DNA from: Hyphomicrobiales bacterium
Lineage (GTDB): Bacteria; Pseudomonadota; Alphaproteobacteria; Rhizobiales; Xanthobacteraceae
Direction: 5' to 3'
Length of the DNA: 64,000 bases
Assembly: GCA_017305665.1 (NCBI GenBank)
Contig: JAFKKH010000028.1
Location: forward strand, 1-64,000
In this document: piece by piece, positions 35,873-44,189 of the stretch
Layout: every line of letters starts with the position of its first letter
Position numbering within the stretch: position 1 is the first letter of the stretch
Translations under genes and position numbers: made by a program
Notes under the pieces: model-generated
Told to the model about the DNA's origin: nothing
What the model saw: the letters and a program-made list of their open reading frames with translations, nothing else
The model's database searches: none

Positions 35873-36901
35873 TTACTTGCTCGCACCGGCGAGCAAGCCA
35901 TCGAACTCCTTGAGCACCGCCGAGGCCGGCTTACCGCGATGGTCGAGACCGGAGGCCCACTCCTGGCCGACAACCTTCAGCTTCTGTTTCATCTCTGCGC
36001 GGGTAGCATCAGGGATCGGATCGAACGAAATGCCCCCGTCACTCAGGCGCTTATGCGTTCCGGCCTGCTCCTCGTCGACTTCCGAGCACACCTTGGTCTC
36101 GATTGCTTCCGATGCGTCATTCATCGCCTTCTTCACATCATCAGGAAGCTTGTTCCAGGCGGCCTGACTGATCGAATAAGCAACGATGAACGAACCAAAG
36201 CTGACCCCCTCGGTCGCATGCTTCACCAGCTTGTCGAGGCCGTAGGAAGCAACGCTCTCCGCTGGAAACACGAGACCGTCCATGGTGCCTCGCGACAGAG
36301 ATTCATAAGCATCCGGCGCCGCCATCCGAACTGGCACGGCATCGAGCGCGCGTAGCGTCAGATCCTGCGCGCCGCCGGTGGTACGCAACTTCAAACCCTT
36401 CATGTCGTTCAGGGTTTCGATCTTGTTCTTGGCCGTAAACACCGCATAAGGCGGCAGCACCACTTCGAACAGCAATTTGATCTTGTTGGGAGCGTACTCG
36501 TTCTTTGCAAGAAGTCCTTCGCGCGCGCTCTTCCAATAGGCCAGCGTCCCCTCGCAACTGGTATGGAACGCCTCCGGCAACTGCGCGACCTCGGACAGCG
36601 GCATTTTGTCGGAGGCATAAGACGGGGCGATATAGCCGATATCGACGACACCGGACTGGGTCAGGCGCAACAGGTCCGCGGCCTTTCCGATCTGCTGATT
36701 GGGATAATAGGTGAAGGTGACCGCGCCGTTGGTTCGCTTGGTGACGTCATCCATCCACGGCTTGAGCATCAAGCGCACGAGGTAGTGTCCGGCCGGAAAA
36801 GAATCAGCAACCTTCAGCTCAAGCGCCTGTGCTGGCTGCTGCGCCATCGTCATCGTTATCGGCAGCGACAACGCCACTGCCAAACCCAAGCTCTTTCGCA
36901 T
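35873..36901 (-). CDS. TRAP transporter substrate-binding protein (DctP family), first copy
   Basis: 342 residues with an AGGGAGGA site. The signal peptide ends about A-Q-Q-P-A-Q-A. LLRLTQSGVVDIGYIAPSYA and LKLRTTGGAQDLTLRAL match its paralogue at 32916-33947 closely. It is the first gene of the minus-strand operon and is divergent from the CaiB-type gene at 37107 across the box-containing promoter region. Confidence 0.92.
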   Translation of the reverse strand: MRKSLGLAVALSLPITMTMAQQPAQALELKVADSFPAGHYLVRLMLKPWMDDVTKRTNGAVTFTYYPNQQIGKAADLLRLTQSGVVDIGYIAPSYASDKMPLSEVAQLPEAFHTSCEGTLAYWKSAREGLLAKNEYAPNKIKLLFEVVLPPYAVFTAKNKIETLNDMKGLKLRTTGGAQDLTLRALDAVPVRMAAPDAYESLSRGTMDGLVFPAESVASYGLDKLVKHATEGVSFGSFIVAYSISQAAWNKLPDDVKKAMNDASEAIETKVCSEVDEEQAGTHKRLSDGGISFDPIPDATRAEMKQKLKVVGQEWASGLDHRGKPASAVLKEFDGLLAGASK

Positions 36902-36987
36902 CCGGTCCTCCCTTGATTCTTCTGCCGTCGCCTCGGGTACCGGCCTGCGGCCCCTTGCTTGAGGATTGATTACCCGGATCGTACAAG

Positions 36988-37100
36988 TATGTGAATTTTA
37001 TCGTCAAGTATATGAACTAACATGACGGGTATGCGCCAAACGAAACCAAATACGATTGACCACCATCCATATGTGAATTCTAGATACTTCTATATGAATT
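36988..37100. promoter_or_regulatory. Four TATRTGAAYT boxes in two pairs, each spaced 21 bp
   Basis: Boxes: TATGTGAATT (36988-36997), TATATGAACT (37009-37018), TATGTGAATT (37070-37079) and TATATGAATT (37091-37100). Start-to-start spacing is 21 bp in each pair, two helical turns, and 61 bp between pairs. The region is AT-rich and divides the TRAP operon (start 36901) from the CaiB/MaoC/CitE/IclR genes (start 37107). The last box lies 6 nt before the ATG. The layout indicates cooperative binding by a regulator, most simply the IclR protein at 39693. Confidence 0.65.
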
Positions 37101-37106
37101 ACTGGG

Positions 37107-38312
37107 ATGGATGCCGTGGGCCCGCTTTCTGGCGTAACGATTCTCGACCTCACCACCGTTTTGATGGGGCCTTATGCGACACAAATCCTCGCGGACATGG
37201 GCGCCAACGTTATCAAGGTCGAAAGTCCGGACGGCGACATCGTCCGCCACATTGGACCAAGCCGCAGTGCCGGCATGGGCGGAATGTTCCTCAATGCCAA
37301 TCGCGGCAAACGCAGCATCGTCATCGACCTGAAGCAGGATGACGGCCGCGACACGCTGCTGCGACTCGCGAAGCAGGCCAACGCGCTGATTTACAATGTG
37401 CGACCGCAGGCCATGGCACGTCTCGGGTTATCGTACGAGCAACTCGCCGCCGCCAATCCATCCATCGTCTATGTCGGGGTGTTCGGCTACGGTCAGAACG
37501 GCCCCTATGCTGCGAAGCCGGCCTACGATGACCTTATCCAGGGCGCCTCGGGCATTCCGACCTTACTCAGCGCAGCCGGCGATGGAACGCCACGTTACGT
37601 ACCGATCACCATGGCCGATCGTATCGTCGGACTCATGGCGGTGAATGCCGCGCTCGGCGGTCTCATGCACCAGCAGCGCACCGGCCAAGGGCAGCGCATC
37701 GACGTGCCGATGTTCGAATCGATGACCGAGTTCGTGATGATCGATCATCTCGGCGGCCTCACCTACGACCCGCCACTTGACCGAGGCGGTTATGCCCGGC
37801 TGCTGTCGCGGTATCGCAAACCTTACAAGACCAGCGATGGCTTCCTCTGCGTCCTGATATACAATGACAAACAATGGCGCAGCTTCTTCGAGGCGATCGG
37901 CCGCACTGATTTCCTGGCGCAGCCCCGTTTCGCCAACCACGCGGCGCGGACCAAACACATCGATGAAATCTACGAGGAGATCGGCAGCATCTTTCTGACC
38001 CGCACCACCGCGGAATGGCGCGAGTTGCTGGAGCGCGCGGACATTCCAGTAATGCCGATGCATACGATGGAATCGATCCTTGAGGACCCCCATCTCGAAG
38101 CGGTCGGCTTCTTCAAGATGCTCGACCATCCCGTCGAGGGCCGCATCCGGCAGATGCAGGTACCCTCCACTTGGAGCGTCACTCAACCGCAGCCCGGTGG
38201 GCCCGCGCCAACGCTCGGCGAGAACGGTCGCACAATTCTCAGCGAAGCTGGTTTCGCCGATGACGAGATCGAACGCCTCGGTCGGCGCAAAGCGGTACAT
38301 CTCGCCGACTGA
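37107..38312 (+). CDS. CaiB/BaiF family III CoA-transferase (itaconate/mesaconate type possible)
   Basis: 401 residues. The N-terminus (GVTILDLTTVLMGPYATQIL) and the catalytic aspartate D171 in ITMADRIVG are those of family III CoA-transferases; the histidine of racemases is replaced by Y-D-D at 140-142. Followed by a MaoC hydratase and a CitE-type lyase, it resembles the itaconate CoA-transferase of Pseudomonas or the mesaconyl-CoA C1-C4 transferase of Chloroflexus. The ATG at 37107 sits only 6 nt after a regulatory box, so a short leader or a GTG at 37116 is possible. Confidence 0.85.
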   Translation: MDAVGPLSGVTILDLTTVLMGPYATQILADMGANVIKVESPDGDIVRHIGPSRSAGMGGMFLNANRGKRSIVIDLKQDDGRDTLLRLAKQANALIYNVRPQAMARLGLSYEQLAAANPSIVYVGVFGYGQNGPYAAKPAYDDLIQGASGIPTLLSAAGDGTPRYVPITMADRIVGLMAVNAALGGLMHQQRTGQGQRIDVPMFESMTEFVMIDHLGGLTYDPPLDRGGYARLLSRYRKPYKTSDGFLCVLIYNDKQWRSFFEAIGRTDFLAQPRFANHAARTKHIDEIYEEIGSIFLTRTTAEWRELLERADIPVMPMHTMESILEDPHLEAVGFFKMLDHPVEGRIRQMQVPSTWSVTQPQPGGPAPTLGENGRTILSEAGFADDEIERLGRRKAVHLAD

Positions 38313-38349
38313 GCATCGAATGGCTCATTAGTCACATAGGGAGACAACC

Positions 38350-38802
38350 ATGGCAGGACTATATTTCGAGGAATTCCAGGTTGGCCAGGAATTTAGGCAC
38401 GCATTGACGCGTACCGTCACGGAGATGGACAATACCATGTTCAGCCTGATGACGCTCAACCCCCAGCCTCTGCATCTCGACGCCCACTTCTCGGCGCAGA
38501 CCGAGTTCGGGCAGCGGATTTTCAACAGTCTTTATACGCTCGGGATCATGATCGGCATGAGCGTTTATGATACGACGCTCGGCACTACCGTTGCCAATCT
38601 CGGCATGACAGACGTTACTTTTCCGAGACCCGTGTTCCACGGAGACACTCTGCGCGCGACCACCAAGGTGCTCTCGAAACGCGAGTCCAAGTCACGCCCG
38701 AACGCCGGCATCGTCGAGTTCGAGCATCACGCACTGAACCAGAACAACGAGATCGTCGGAAGATGCCGCCGCACGGCCCTGATGCACAAGAGGCCCGCCT
38801 AA
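38350..38802 (+). CDS. MaoC-family enoyl-CoA hydratase
   Basis: 150 residues, with an AGGGAGA site. The hotdog-fold motif appears as [15 protein letters not shown], with the N-P-x-x-L-H-x-D variant of the hydratase-2 catalytic Asp/His region. It hydrates a 2-enoyl-CoA, here plausibly mesaconyl- or itaconyl-CoA to a methylmalyl/citramalyl-CoA, judged from its neighbours. Its stop shares one base with the next ATG. Confidence 0.85.
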   Translation: MAGLYFEEFQVGQEFRHALTRTVTEMDNTMFSLMTLNPQPLHLDAHFSAQTEFGQRIFNSLYTLGIMIGMSVYDTTLGTTVANLGMTDVTFPRPVFHGDTLRATTKVLSKRESKSRPNAGIVEFEHHALNQNNEIVGRCRRTALMHKRPA

Positions 38803-39650
38803 TGCGCTCGATGCTGTTCGTACCGGGTGACAGCCCACGCAAATTCGAAAAAGCCTCGCAAGGCAACGCCGACGCGCTGATCATCGATCTCGAGGATTCC
38901 GTCGTCGCCGAGAAGAAGGACGAAGCGCGGACGCTAACCCGGACCATGCTTCAGGCGCCGCGCGCAGCACAGCAGCTTTATGTCCGCATCAATGCGCTCG
39001 ACACAGACCGCACGCTCGGCGATCTTGCTGCGATCATGCCGGCTGCGCCGAACGGCATTGTGCTGCCCAAATCGAGCGGCGGCGATGACGTCCGCAAGGT
39101 GGCGCTGTGGCTGGATGCATTCGAGGCGGCCGCCGGCATCGCGGCGGAATCCACCCGGATCGTGGTAGTCGCAACCGAAACCGCCGGCTCGATCTTTGGA
39201 CTCGGCAGCTACAAGGATTGTTCGCCACGGCTCGTGGGCCTCATGTGGGGAGCGGAAGATCTCGCCGCCTCGCTCGGAGCGACAGAGAACGGCAGTGGCG
39301 GCGTATTTCACAGCCCCTACCGCCTGGCGCGCGACCTTTGCCTGATGGGCGCCGCCGCAGCGGACATCACGGCGATCGACACCGTCTACACAGACATCGA
39401 CAATCTGGCCGGGCTCGAACAGGAAACCCGCATAGCACGGCGAGACGGCTTCACCTGCAAAGCACTGATCCATCCCAAGCACGTCGACATCGTCAATACC
39501 GCGTTCGAACCAACCGAGGCGGAGCGTAACTGGGCGGAGAAGGTCGTGGCGGCGTTTGCGGAAAACCCCGACGCCGGCACGCTGCGCCTCGACGGAAAGA
39601 TGCTAGACAAGCCGCACTTGAGGGCGGCGCAGAAAATCCTCCGACTGTAA
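38802..39650 (+). CDS. HpcH/HpaI (CitE-type) CoA ester lyase
   Basis: 282 residues from the ATG at 38802, the TAATG junction with the previous gene. It has the opening [18 protein letters not shown], the metal/acid motif IIDLEDSVV, the arginine strand YVRINAL, and the W-G-A-E-D-L-A motif of the citrate-lyase beta / malyl-CoA lyase family. It would cleave a citramalyl- or methylmalyl-type CoA to acetyl-CoA plus pyruvate or to propionyl-CoA plus glyoxylate; substrate not determined. Confidence 0.87.
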   Translation: MRSMLFVPGDSPRKFEKASQGNADALIIDLEDSVVAEKKDEARTLTRTMLQAPRAAQQLYVRINALDTDRTLGDLAAIMPAAPNGIVLPKSSGGDDVRKVALWLDAFEAAAGIAAESTRIVVVATETAGSIFGLGSYKDCSPRLVGLMWGAEDLAASLGATENGSGGVFHSPYRLARDLCLMGAAAADITAIDTVYTDIDNLAGLEQETRIARRDGFTCKALIHPKHVDIVNTAFEPTEAERNWAEKVVAAFAENPDAGTLRLDGKMLDKPHLRAAQKILRL

Positions 39651-39692
39651 GGATTGGCGGCGGCAGATCGGCCGCCTGCAACGGGGCTCGCC

Positions 39693-40430
39693 ATGATTGT
39701 CCGCCAGGCCGCAAATGTTCTGGATATCTTCGAATATTTCGCGCGAACGAAGAAGCCCACGACTCTTGCCGAACTCGCCGATCACTTCAATTGGCCGCGC
39801 TCCAGCACGTTCAATTTGCTGACGACGCTCTCCGAGAAGGGCTACCTCTACGAGCCGCGCCCCCGTGCGGGCTATTATCCGACGCCACGGTGGCTGGCGA
39901 TGGCGCGCCAGGCGTCCGAGGTTGAACCCTTGCCGGCATGGAGCCATGCGCTCATCGCCGACCTGTCGGCGGAAACGGGCGAGACGGCGGCAATCGCCGC
40001 GCCCTCCGGCACCATGGCCGTATTTATTGACGTTGTAGAGTCGAGTGCACCGATCCGTTACTTCGCGCAAATCGGCCATCGCATTCCGATTCATGCCACG
40101 TCGAGCGGACGAGCGCTTCTGTTGCAGTATACGCCTGAGGAACGCGACGCGCTCTACCGCAAAATCGAATTCAAGCAGTACGGTCCGTCGACGCCAATCA
40201 GCATCAATGCGGTCGAAACCGAGCTTCGCGCGTCGATCGACCGCGACTACTGCGAAAGCTTTGCCGACTACAGCCGCGATCTTGCAGGCGTAGCGGTTCC
40301 ACTCCCCATCGGAGATCGTCGTCTGTCGGTAGTCGTCGCTGGTCCCGAATTTCGAATCGGAGACAAAACCCACGACATCTCAATCGTCTTAAAGAGGCTG
40401 GTGGAGCGGCATCGCCCCAAGCCCGGGTGA
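39693..40430 (+). CDS. IclR-family transcriptional regulator
   Basis: 245 residues from the ATG at 39693; a TTG at 39654 is in frame but its AAGGA lies too close. Winged helix-turn-helix: VLDIFEYFARTKKPTTLAEL and WPRSSTFNLLTTLSEKGYLY. The effector domain follows (HATSSGRALLLQYTPEERDAL). Being co-oriented and 42 bp after the lyase gene, it is probably autoregulated with the CaiB/MaoC/CitE genes and likely binds the boxes at 36988-37100. Confidence 0.88.
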   Translation: MIVRQAANVLDIFEYFARTKKPTTLAELADHFNWPRSSTFNLLTTLSEKGYLYEPRPRAGYYPTPRWLAMARQASEVEPLPAWSHALIADLSAETGETAAIAAPSGTMAVFIDVVESSAPIRYFAQIGHRIPIHATSSGRALLLQYTPEERDALYRKIEFKQYGPSTPISINAVETELRASIDRDYCESFADYSRDLAGVAVPLPIGDRRLSVVVAGPEFRIGDKTHDISIVLKRLVERHRPKPG

Positions 40431-40513
40431 ATGAAGATCATAGAGTAGTAGATCTAGCTCGCTCTCCCTACGACGCGCACGGCCGGAACGCACTGCGAGC
40501 ATCCACGGCAGTA

Positions 40514-41134
40514 TCACGCCGTATAAATCCAGGGACGCAACTCACCGTCCCGTTGCCGAAAGTCGTGTATCTTTGATTGCTGCTTGAGTGTCAGGTCGAT
40601 CTCGTCAAGACCTTCAAGCAGTGCTTCGCGACGTCGAGCGGCAACGGAGAACGGGATAGGCTCGCCGTCGGCAAACCCTGTCTGACAACGCTCGAGATCG
40701 ACCACCAGCGGACGACCCGCAGGATCGGCCGCAACGCCGACAGCAAGGTGTTCGATTATCGCCTGATCTAGCGTGAAGACCAGAAGTCCGTTCTGGAAGC
40801 AGTTCGCCGCAAACAGATCGGCGACGCTCGGTGCGATAATACAGCGGATCCCCATGCCGGCCAGCGCCCACACCGCGCCTTCGCGCGCGCTGCCACAGCC
40901 GAAATTCCGGCCACACAGCAGGATCGAGGCACGCTGGTAACGCAGATCGTTCTGGAAGAACTCCGGATCGGGCGACCCATCCGACAAATGACGCAGACTC
41001 TCCAGACAGTACAGCCCGAGATCGGCTCGCGGCACCGCGTTGAAAAGCCGTTCGACACGGATAATCGTATCGGTATCGACATTGTCGCGCAGCAGCGGTG
41101 CTGCGATGCCCTGGATGCGTGTGAAAGGCTGCAC
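40514..41134 (-). CDS. LeuD-like small subunit of an aconitase-family hydro-lyase
   Basis: 206 residues from the GTG at 41134. The AAGGA inside the end of the LeuC-like gene gives a 6-nt spacing, better than a TTG at 41140. LeuD motifs: LRDNVDTDTIIR, LLCGRNFGCGSAREGAVWAL and IIAPSVADLFAANCFQNGLL. This is the swivel domain that completes the active site of isopropylmalate dehydratase. Other leucine-biosynthesis genes are absent, so a catabolic (citraconate, dimethylmaleate or similar) hydratase is more likely. Confidence 0.85.
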   Translation of the reverse strand: MQPFTRIQGIAAPLLRDNVDTDTIIRVERLFNAVPRADLGLYCLESLRHLSDGSPDPEFFQNDLRYQRASILLCGRNFGCGSAREGAVWALAGMGIRCIIAPSVADLFAANCFQNGLLVFTLDQAIIEHLAVGVAADPAGRPLVVDLERCQTGFADGEPIPFSVAARRREALLEGLDEIDLTLKQQSKIHDFRQRDGELRPWIYTA

Positions 41135-41136
41135 GA

Positions 41137-42516
41137 TCAATCCTTCATGGTCCGGAAATCGCTGATCACACCGCGAATGGCCGAGGCAGCGGCCACAGCC
41201 GGACTGGCCAGATGGGTTCGCGCGCCTGGCCCCTGACGGCCGACGAAATTGCGATTCGAGGTCGAGACCGCCCGTGCGCCAGGCGGAACGGCTTCGCCAT
41301 TCGCAGCAAGGCACAGGGAGCATCCGGGCTCGCGCCATTCGAACCCACTCTCCTTGAAGATGCGATCAAGGCCTTCGGATTCCGCCTGCCGTTTGACGTT
41401 TTCGGAGCCGGGCACGATCCAGGCCGACACATGATCTGCAACCTTGCGCCCCCCGACAATATTGGCAGCGATGCGCAGGTCCGAAATACGGCTGTTGGTA
41501 CACGATCCAATGAAAACCCAGTCGACCTTCAGCCCGACCAGCGGTCGCCCGGGAACAACGTCCATATACTGCACCGCATTCCGATGTCCCGTTGACGAAG
41601 GATCCGGGACGATGCCGTCGATATCCATGACATGCGCCGGGCTCGTGCCCCACGTGATCTTGGGTTTCAAATGCGAAATGTCTACCTCGATCTCGGCGTC
41701 GAAAATCGCGTCGTGGTCTGATGGAAGATCACGCCAGGACGCGAGCGCCCTGTTCCAAAGCTCATTTTTCGGCGAAAATTGCCGCCCTGCCAGATAGTCG
41801 AAGGTTTTCTCGTCTGGCGCCACCATCCCGACCTTCGCACCAAGCTCGATCGACAGATTGCAGAGCGTCAAGCGAGCTTCCACCTCGAGCGTCTGGATCG
41901 CTCTGCCGGCGTATTCGACCGCATATCCGTTGCCTCCGGCGGAACCAAGCTGTCCAACGGCGGCCAGAATAAGATCCTTCGCCGTGACACCGTCACCGGC
42001 ATTTCCGACGAAAGTAACTCTCATCGTCCGGAGTTTTGCCTGAACGATCGTTTGTGTTGCCAGCACATGCTCGGCTTCAGTCGATCCGATTCCGAAGCCC
42101 ATGGCGCCCATGCCGCCATGCGTGCAGGTATGACTGTCCGCGCAGACGACCACAGTTCCCGGAAGGCTGATGCCGAGTTCAGGACCAATGACATGCACGA
42201 TGCCCTGCCCCGTGCGACCGATATCGAAAAACCGGATTCCAGCCTCTGCGACGCCGTCACGCAATGACGCGATGGTACGACGCCTGTTGTCGGACGTCAC
42301 CGGCCGTCCAGGCGCAGTCGAAACCACGTGATCGAGGGTTGCGAAGCAAAGGTCGGGTTGGGAAACGCTTCGCCCGCGCTCCTTGAGGCGGGCAAGAACC
42401 GGCCCCGACCCATCATGCAACATGTGCCGGTCGACATGAAGAAGAGAGAAGCCATCCCCCAGGTCGACGATCTCGTGAGATCGCCAGATTTTCTCATACA
42501 TCGTCTGGCCGCTCAC
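41137..42516 (-). CDS. LeuC-like large subunit of an aconitase-family hydro-lyase
   Basis: 459 residues from a GTG at 42516 that overlaps the MarR stop (GTGA) and has a GGAGG site. The three [4Fe-4S] cysteines are in FIGSCTNSR and PGCSLC; CADSHTCTHGGMGAMGFGIG and MVAPDEKTFDYL are further LeuC landmarks. It hydrates or dehydrates a branched di-carboxylic acid with the small subunit. The operon context (importer and MarR) points to catabolism rather than leucine synthesis. Confidence 0.87.
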   Translation of the reverse strand: MSGQTMYEKIWRSHEIVDLGDGFSLLHVDRHMLHDGSGPVLARLKERGRSVSQPDLCFATLDHVVSTAPGRPVTSDNRRRTIASLRDGVAEAGIRFFDIGRTGQGIVHVIGPELGISLPGTVVVCADSHTCTHGGMGAMGFGIGSTEAEHVLATQTIVQAKLRTMRVTFVGNAGDGVTAKDLILAAVGQLGSAGGNGYAVEYAGRAIQTLEVEARLTLCNLSIELGAKVGMVAPDEKTFDYLAGRQFSPKNELWNRALASWRDLPSDHDAIFDAEIEVDISHLKPKITWGTSPAHVMDIDGIVPDPSSTGHRNAVQYMDVVPGRPLVGLKVDWVFIGSCTNSRISDLRIAANIVGGRKVADHVSAWIVPGSENVKRQAESEGLDRIFKESGFEWREPGCSLCLAANGEAVPPGARAVSTSNRNFVGRQGPGARTHLASPAVAAASAIRGVISDFRTMKD

Positions 42517-43022
42517 GACCCCGCCTCCACGTCGGAGCTCTCATCCAGACGAGCAGAAACATACTCGATCAGCCGATCGAGCGTGGTCCAGAGTTGCTCT
42601 CGCTCCGCCTCTGACAACACGCGAAGCAAATTAGCCTGCCGCTCCTGCGCAAATGGAAGGATTTGGCGATAGGTGGAATTTCCAGCGGTTGTGGTTCGAA
42701 TCAAAACGGCCCGCCCGTCGCTGGGGTCCGCATCAATCGAGATCAGCTTGCGCTGCTCCAGCTTTTTCAGCACCCGCCCAGTCAAGGCCTTGTCGCTACC
42801 GAGTTCGATCGCGAGATCGCTGGCGGCGCAGGGTTGCTGCTGAACGATCGCAGCGAGTGTGCGCCACTCTGTAACCGAAATATCAAACTTGTCCGGGTAA
42901 GCCTTCGTTGACGATCGCTTCAGGACACGCGCCAGCGTATTGACCTTGGCTGTCAGAAAATCGGGCGTAGAAAGCGTGTGTCCGTCTTTTGTAATTCGTC
43001 GCCAAGGGCACGGGCTCTTCAT
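42513..43022 (-). CDS. MarR-family transcriptional regulator
   Basis: 169 residues from the ATG at 43022, overlapping the ATPase stop (ATGA). The MarR winged helix is clear: EWRTLAAIVQQQPCAASDLA, DKALTGRVLKKLEQRKLIS and the wing D-P-S-D-G-R-A. It is embedded in the transporter / hydro-lyase operon and is likely to repress it through the palindrome at 47001-47022 until a ligand related to the substrate binds. Confidence 0.88.
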   Translation of the reverse strand: MKSPCPWRRITKDGHTLSTPDFLTAKVNTLARVLKRSSTKAYPDKFDISVTEWRTLAAIVQQQPCAASDLAIELGSDKALTGRVLKKLEQRKLISIDADPSDGRAVLIRTTTAGNSTYRQILPFAQERQANLLRVLSEAEREQLWTTLDRLIEYVSARLDESSDVEAGS

Positions 43023-44149
43023 GGCGCAACCCCCGATCGGGACGCGGTTGCGTCCGGAATCGACCATGTGTCTCTCAACGAAACCGACAACGTCACATCT
43101 TGATCGACGCCAATGTCATTCTCCGGAGGCGCGTCGACGGTGAACGAAGTCTCGCCGACACGGACAACCAAGGTGCGACGAAAACCGCGAAAGACGTTTT
43201 TCTCGATCCGCCCACGCCAGCGGATATCCTGATCACTCGATGGAGAAGCCGGACTGACGTCAGCGCGGATGCTTTCGGCACGAACGACGACCGAGACAGC
43301 AGTGCCAACGGATACATCAGCAGCGGATTGAACCATGCCGGACCAACCATCGCCCCGAACTTCGAGGACACGGGATCGAGGGCCTGGCCTGGATGCAACA
43401 ACGGTCGCAGGTATGATCGTCGATGTCGTACAGAATTCCGCAACGTTCAGTGTGGAAGGCCGGAAATAAATGCCTTCCGGGGTGTCATCCTGCAAAATAC
43501 CGCCGTTACGCATCACGATGATCCGATCGGAGAGCGCCATGGCCTCTTCCTGGTCATGCGTCACAAAAATCGTCGTGATCTTGAGGCGCTGCTGCAATGC
43601 CCGGAGTTCAATCCGCATCTCGTCGCGGAGTTTCGCATCAAGATTGGACAATGGTTCGTCCAGCAAAAGAACGGACGGTTCGAAAGCGATGGCACGCGCG
43701 ATCGCAACACGCTGTTGCTGGCCGCCGCTCAGCAACGGCGCAGGCCGATCCGCGTAAGCCGCCATCTTCACGAGATCGAGTGCCCGCATCACCTTGGCCC
43801 GAACATCCTGCCTCGCCAGACGACGCAGCCGTAACGGATAAGCCACATTCTCGAAGACCGTCATGTGCGGCCAGATCGCGTAGGATTGAAAAACCATGCC
43901 GGCGTTGCGCTTCTCCGGCGGCAGGAAGAGCGATCGCGAAGGATCGCTGACAACCTGATCGCCGATTGAGATGACACCACTGGTATTGGACTCCAATCCT
44001 GCGACCATTCGAAGCGTCGTCGTCTTCCCGCAGCCGGAGGGCCCGAGCAGGGTCACGAATGCCCCGTCAGGAATGACGGCCGTCACGTCCCTCACAGCAC
44101 TGACGTCGCCGAACCGACGACCCACACCACTTAGTTGAACGCTTGGCAA
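43019..44149 (-). CDS. ABC transporter ATP-binding protein (Fe3+/polyamine/2-AEP importer family)
   Basis: 376 residues from a TTG at 44149 with a GGAGGTGA site. Walker A is GPSGCGKTT, the signature LLSGGQQQRVAIARA and Walker B VLLLDEPLSNLDAKL. An extended C-terminal TOBE-type region occupies the last about 130 residues. It pairs with the fused permease and binding protein of the same operon. Confidence 0.9.
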   Translation of the reverse strand: MPSVQLSGVGRRFGDVSAVRDVTAVIPDGAFVTLLGPSGCGKTTTLRMVAGLESNTSGVISIGDQVVSDPSRSLFLPPEKRNAGMVFQSYAIWPHMTVFENVAYPLRLRRLARQDVRAKVMRALDLVKMAAYADRPAPLLSGGQQQRVAIARAIAFEPSVLLLDEPLSNLDAKLRDEMRIELRALQQRLKITTIFVTHDQEEAMALSDRIIVMRNGGILQDDTPEGIYFRPSTLNVAEFCTTSTIIPATVVASRPGPRSRVLEVRGDGWSGMVQSAADVSVGTAVSVVVRAESIRADVSPASPSSDQDIRWRGRIEKNVFRGFRRTLVVRVGETSFTVDAPPENDIGVDQDVTLSVSLRDTWSIPDATASRSGVAP

Positions 44150-44189
44150 GTCTCACCTCCGGAATGACGGGCGGCCTGAACAACGATAT

